From Selaginella tamariscina (taxonomy: Eukaryota; Streptophyta; Lycopodiopsida; Selaginellales; Selaginellaceae), in assembly GCA_003024785.1 (NCBI GenBank), contig PUQB01000621.1:1-64000 (forward strand): a stretch of 64,000 bases of DNA, in the 5' to 3' direction. Made by a program: the position numbers and the translations under genes. Below the pieces are notes generated by a model. The model was not told where the DNA came from. It ran no database searches and saw only the letters and a program-made list of their open reading frames with translations. This document shows positions 62,400 through 64,000 of the stretch, one piece after another. Each line of letters opens with the position of its first letter. Position 1 is the first letter of the stretch.

Positions 62400-64000
62400 T
62401 ACACATCGTTTTCATTTAACTGTATGTAAATTAAATATAACACACATTTAACAATATATGAACACAATTACTAATATATGCACGAACATGTAAGAGAAGA
62501 GAGAGAGAGATTTTCTGTACGTGGAAAATAGCAGCAATATACAACATTACTACTTTGTTAAACAAAGTTCTCAGCGCCTTGAAAGTTGACAACTAATGGG
62601 AAGCCACACACATGTGTATTATACTGAGCTTAATGAGCTACATTATCATACCAATTAGCTCAAAAGGCGTGCCATTTCCTGTGCGCGTCTGTACGGAGTG
62701 AGAGAGTGGATTGTGCTTCGCGGCGTTGATACGTACCGATCCGACACGGGATTCGGATCACGCTGTGAATTTCTCCAAGAACCCTAAAAACAGAGTTAGG
62801 GCTTATGCGAATTGCCCTAATATATATATATAATATATATATATATATTTTTTACTTTATTTATTTATTTATTTTTAGTCACGTTTTCCCAGTGGGCAAT
62901 GTAGATACCGTAAAGGGTAAAGTAGTATATTCCTTATTAGAGGTTGAAAGGTCGCATATTCCTTCGTAAATTATGAGTACGTCGTACATACCATTCAGAG
63001 GTGTGTATCCTGCAAGGAATATATCTTAAAGTCAACAATTTGTGCCCTAAAGCTCCGCCACCTTTATACTAAGCTATCGAAAACATACATTTTGCGTGAT
63101 GAATTATTGGCGTATCGACAGGCTAAGACATAGCTAGGGAAGACACAGCGCGGGGAAGTACATAGAACAAATCTCTCTCTTGGCATGATCATACATATTC
63201 GGGGTTCGATTCCCCGTCCTTTAACCCCTCATTCTCTTTATGCGTGCGTATCTGTGATCTCTTTCAAAACATGCACCCTTTATTCTTGTGTTTTCACTGG
63301 GTGCTATATACACCTATGTGCGTGTATACATGTATACACCAAACATGTAAGGAATGCTAAATTTTGTAAAACTATTTGTGCATCTCATATTACCGTTAAT
63401 ATGACTTTAAATTTTATTAATTAATTTTATACATGTTGAAAATCTTTCTTAAATTAAATAATGATACTAAATTTATATAAAAATGATTTTACCAAGTTTT
63501 CATTTGATATTCTTATTAAGTGCCTTTTAATTAGTTGTTATAATTTTTAAAAAAAAAATAACAAACAAAAAGTCATATTAGAACATAAAATTGCATAAAA
63601 ATAAAAGATATGTATTTACTTATGCATTAACAATGTCATCACTATATAAAAAGTCTTCGTTATATCAAAAGTTTTTGTTATATGAAAATCAAGTGATTCC
63701 GAATTGGCTACTTAGAGTGTAGGAAGGTATGGTCTTGTTAAAAGTCACTTTGAGAAAATCTCATAAGATATAATATTTTAAATAATAATTATTTATCACT
63801 TAATAATAATATAAAATATGACAATTATATCATAATTATTAATACTATTATATACATGTACAAAATTGACTTTTGTATAATAATTTATACTTGGTGGAAA
63901 GATTATAATTTTTTAAGTAGACAAATGTAGGATTAGTACAGTGGAAAATATCAAATTAAATATTATGTGTGTAATTAAATATTTTTAAAGTTCAGGAAAG
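62400..64000. other. No clear gene; possible 5' remnant and AT-rich DNA
   Basis: 62640-62810 is less AT-rich and its minus strand reads a Ser/Arg/Pro-rich stretch (DPNPVSDRYVSTPRS, PYRRAQEMARLLS) that could be a 5' exon of the MED4-like locus, but I cannot support it. CGGGGTTCGATTCCCCG at 63200-63216 looks like a tRNA T arm, but no matching acceptor or D arm was found. The rest is AT-rich without a gene. Confidence 0.4.

Noticed and set aside
63200-63216. T-arm-like GGGGTTCGATTCCCC stem
   Set aside because: No D arm, anticodon arm or acceptor partner at the right distance, so not called a tRNA; could be a SINE relic.

Overview
This is nuclear DNA of a land plant. The evidence is plant-specific gene families (group I WRKY, WOX13-type homeobox, ClpS1, ABA4, golgin-84, GH17-X8, PLS-type PPR), plastid-targeted enzymes, spliceosomal introns with GT-AG ends, telo-box motifs and very AT-rich spacers full of CA, CT, GA and TA dinucleotide repeats. 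The species cannot be named from the sequence. The PPR style and the short, microsatellite-filled introns make me lean towards a seed-free vascular plant such as a lycophyte, but this is only an impression.

Layout. 1-4.1 kb: a W-box cluster and a WRKY33-like gene (+). 6.17-9.39 kb: a decayed PIF/Harbinger DNA transposon with TIRs and a TTA target-site duplication. 10.9-16.6 kb: ClpS1 (-) with a rearranged intron, a WOX13-like gene (+), and a conserved plant protein of unknown function (-). 17.4-24.9 kb: protoporphyrinogen oxidase (-), a telo-box hairpin repeat, ABA4 neoxanthin-synthesis factor (-), cytosolic ribulose-phosphate 3-epimerase (-) with a 5-nt microexon, and, head to head with it, a short-chain dehydrogenase (+). 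25.3-32.1 kb: an unusual phosphoglycerate kinase (+), a Rossmann-fold epimerase-like gene (+) with a U12-type AT-AC intron, and an 8-cysteine lipid-transfer protein (+). 32.2-38.9 kb: AT-rich gene-poor DNA holding a chimeric duplicate of the lipid-transfer 3' end and a PPR 5' end. 39.0-54.4 kb: golgin-84-like (+), glyoxalase-like (-), GH17-X8 beta-1,3-glucanase (-), a PPR gene (-), a DUF2062 membrane protein (+), tRNA-Phe (-), a plastid methyltransferase-like membrane protein (+) and a single-exon, truncated Sec61-alpha-like protein (-). 54.4-64 kb: dispersed and tandem AT-rich repeats, including a roughly 147-bp satellite, and a MED4-like pseudogene (-).

Functional themes: several products act in plastids (ClpS1 protein turnover, PPOX tetrapyrrole synthesis, ABA4 carotenoid/ABA branch, the ICMT-like protein), others in the secretory path and wall (golgin, lipid-transfer protein, GH17-X8, Sec61-like). 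There is no operon-like organisation.

Quality caveat: eight clearly recognisable families carry single- or few-base indels, mostly in homopolymers and clustered at 18.4-22.1 kb and 43.9-52.7 kb. I read most of these as likely consensus errors rather than true pseudogenes. The MED4-like locus is different, because it carries nonsense codons. The items I find most worth following are the divergent PGK, the Sec61-like protein, the RPE microexon and the AT-AC intron.
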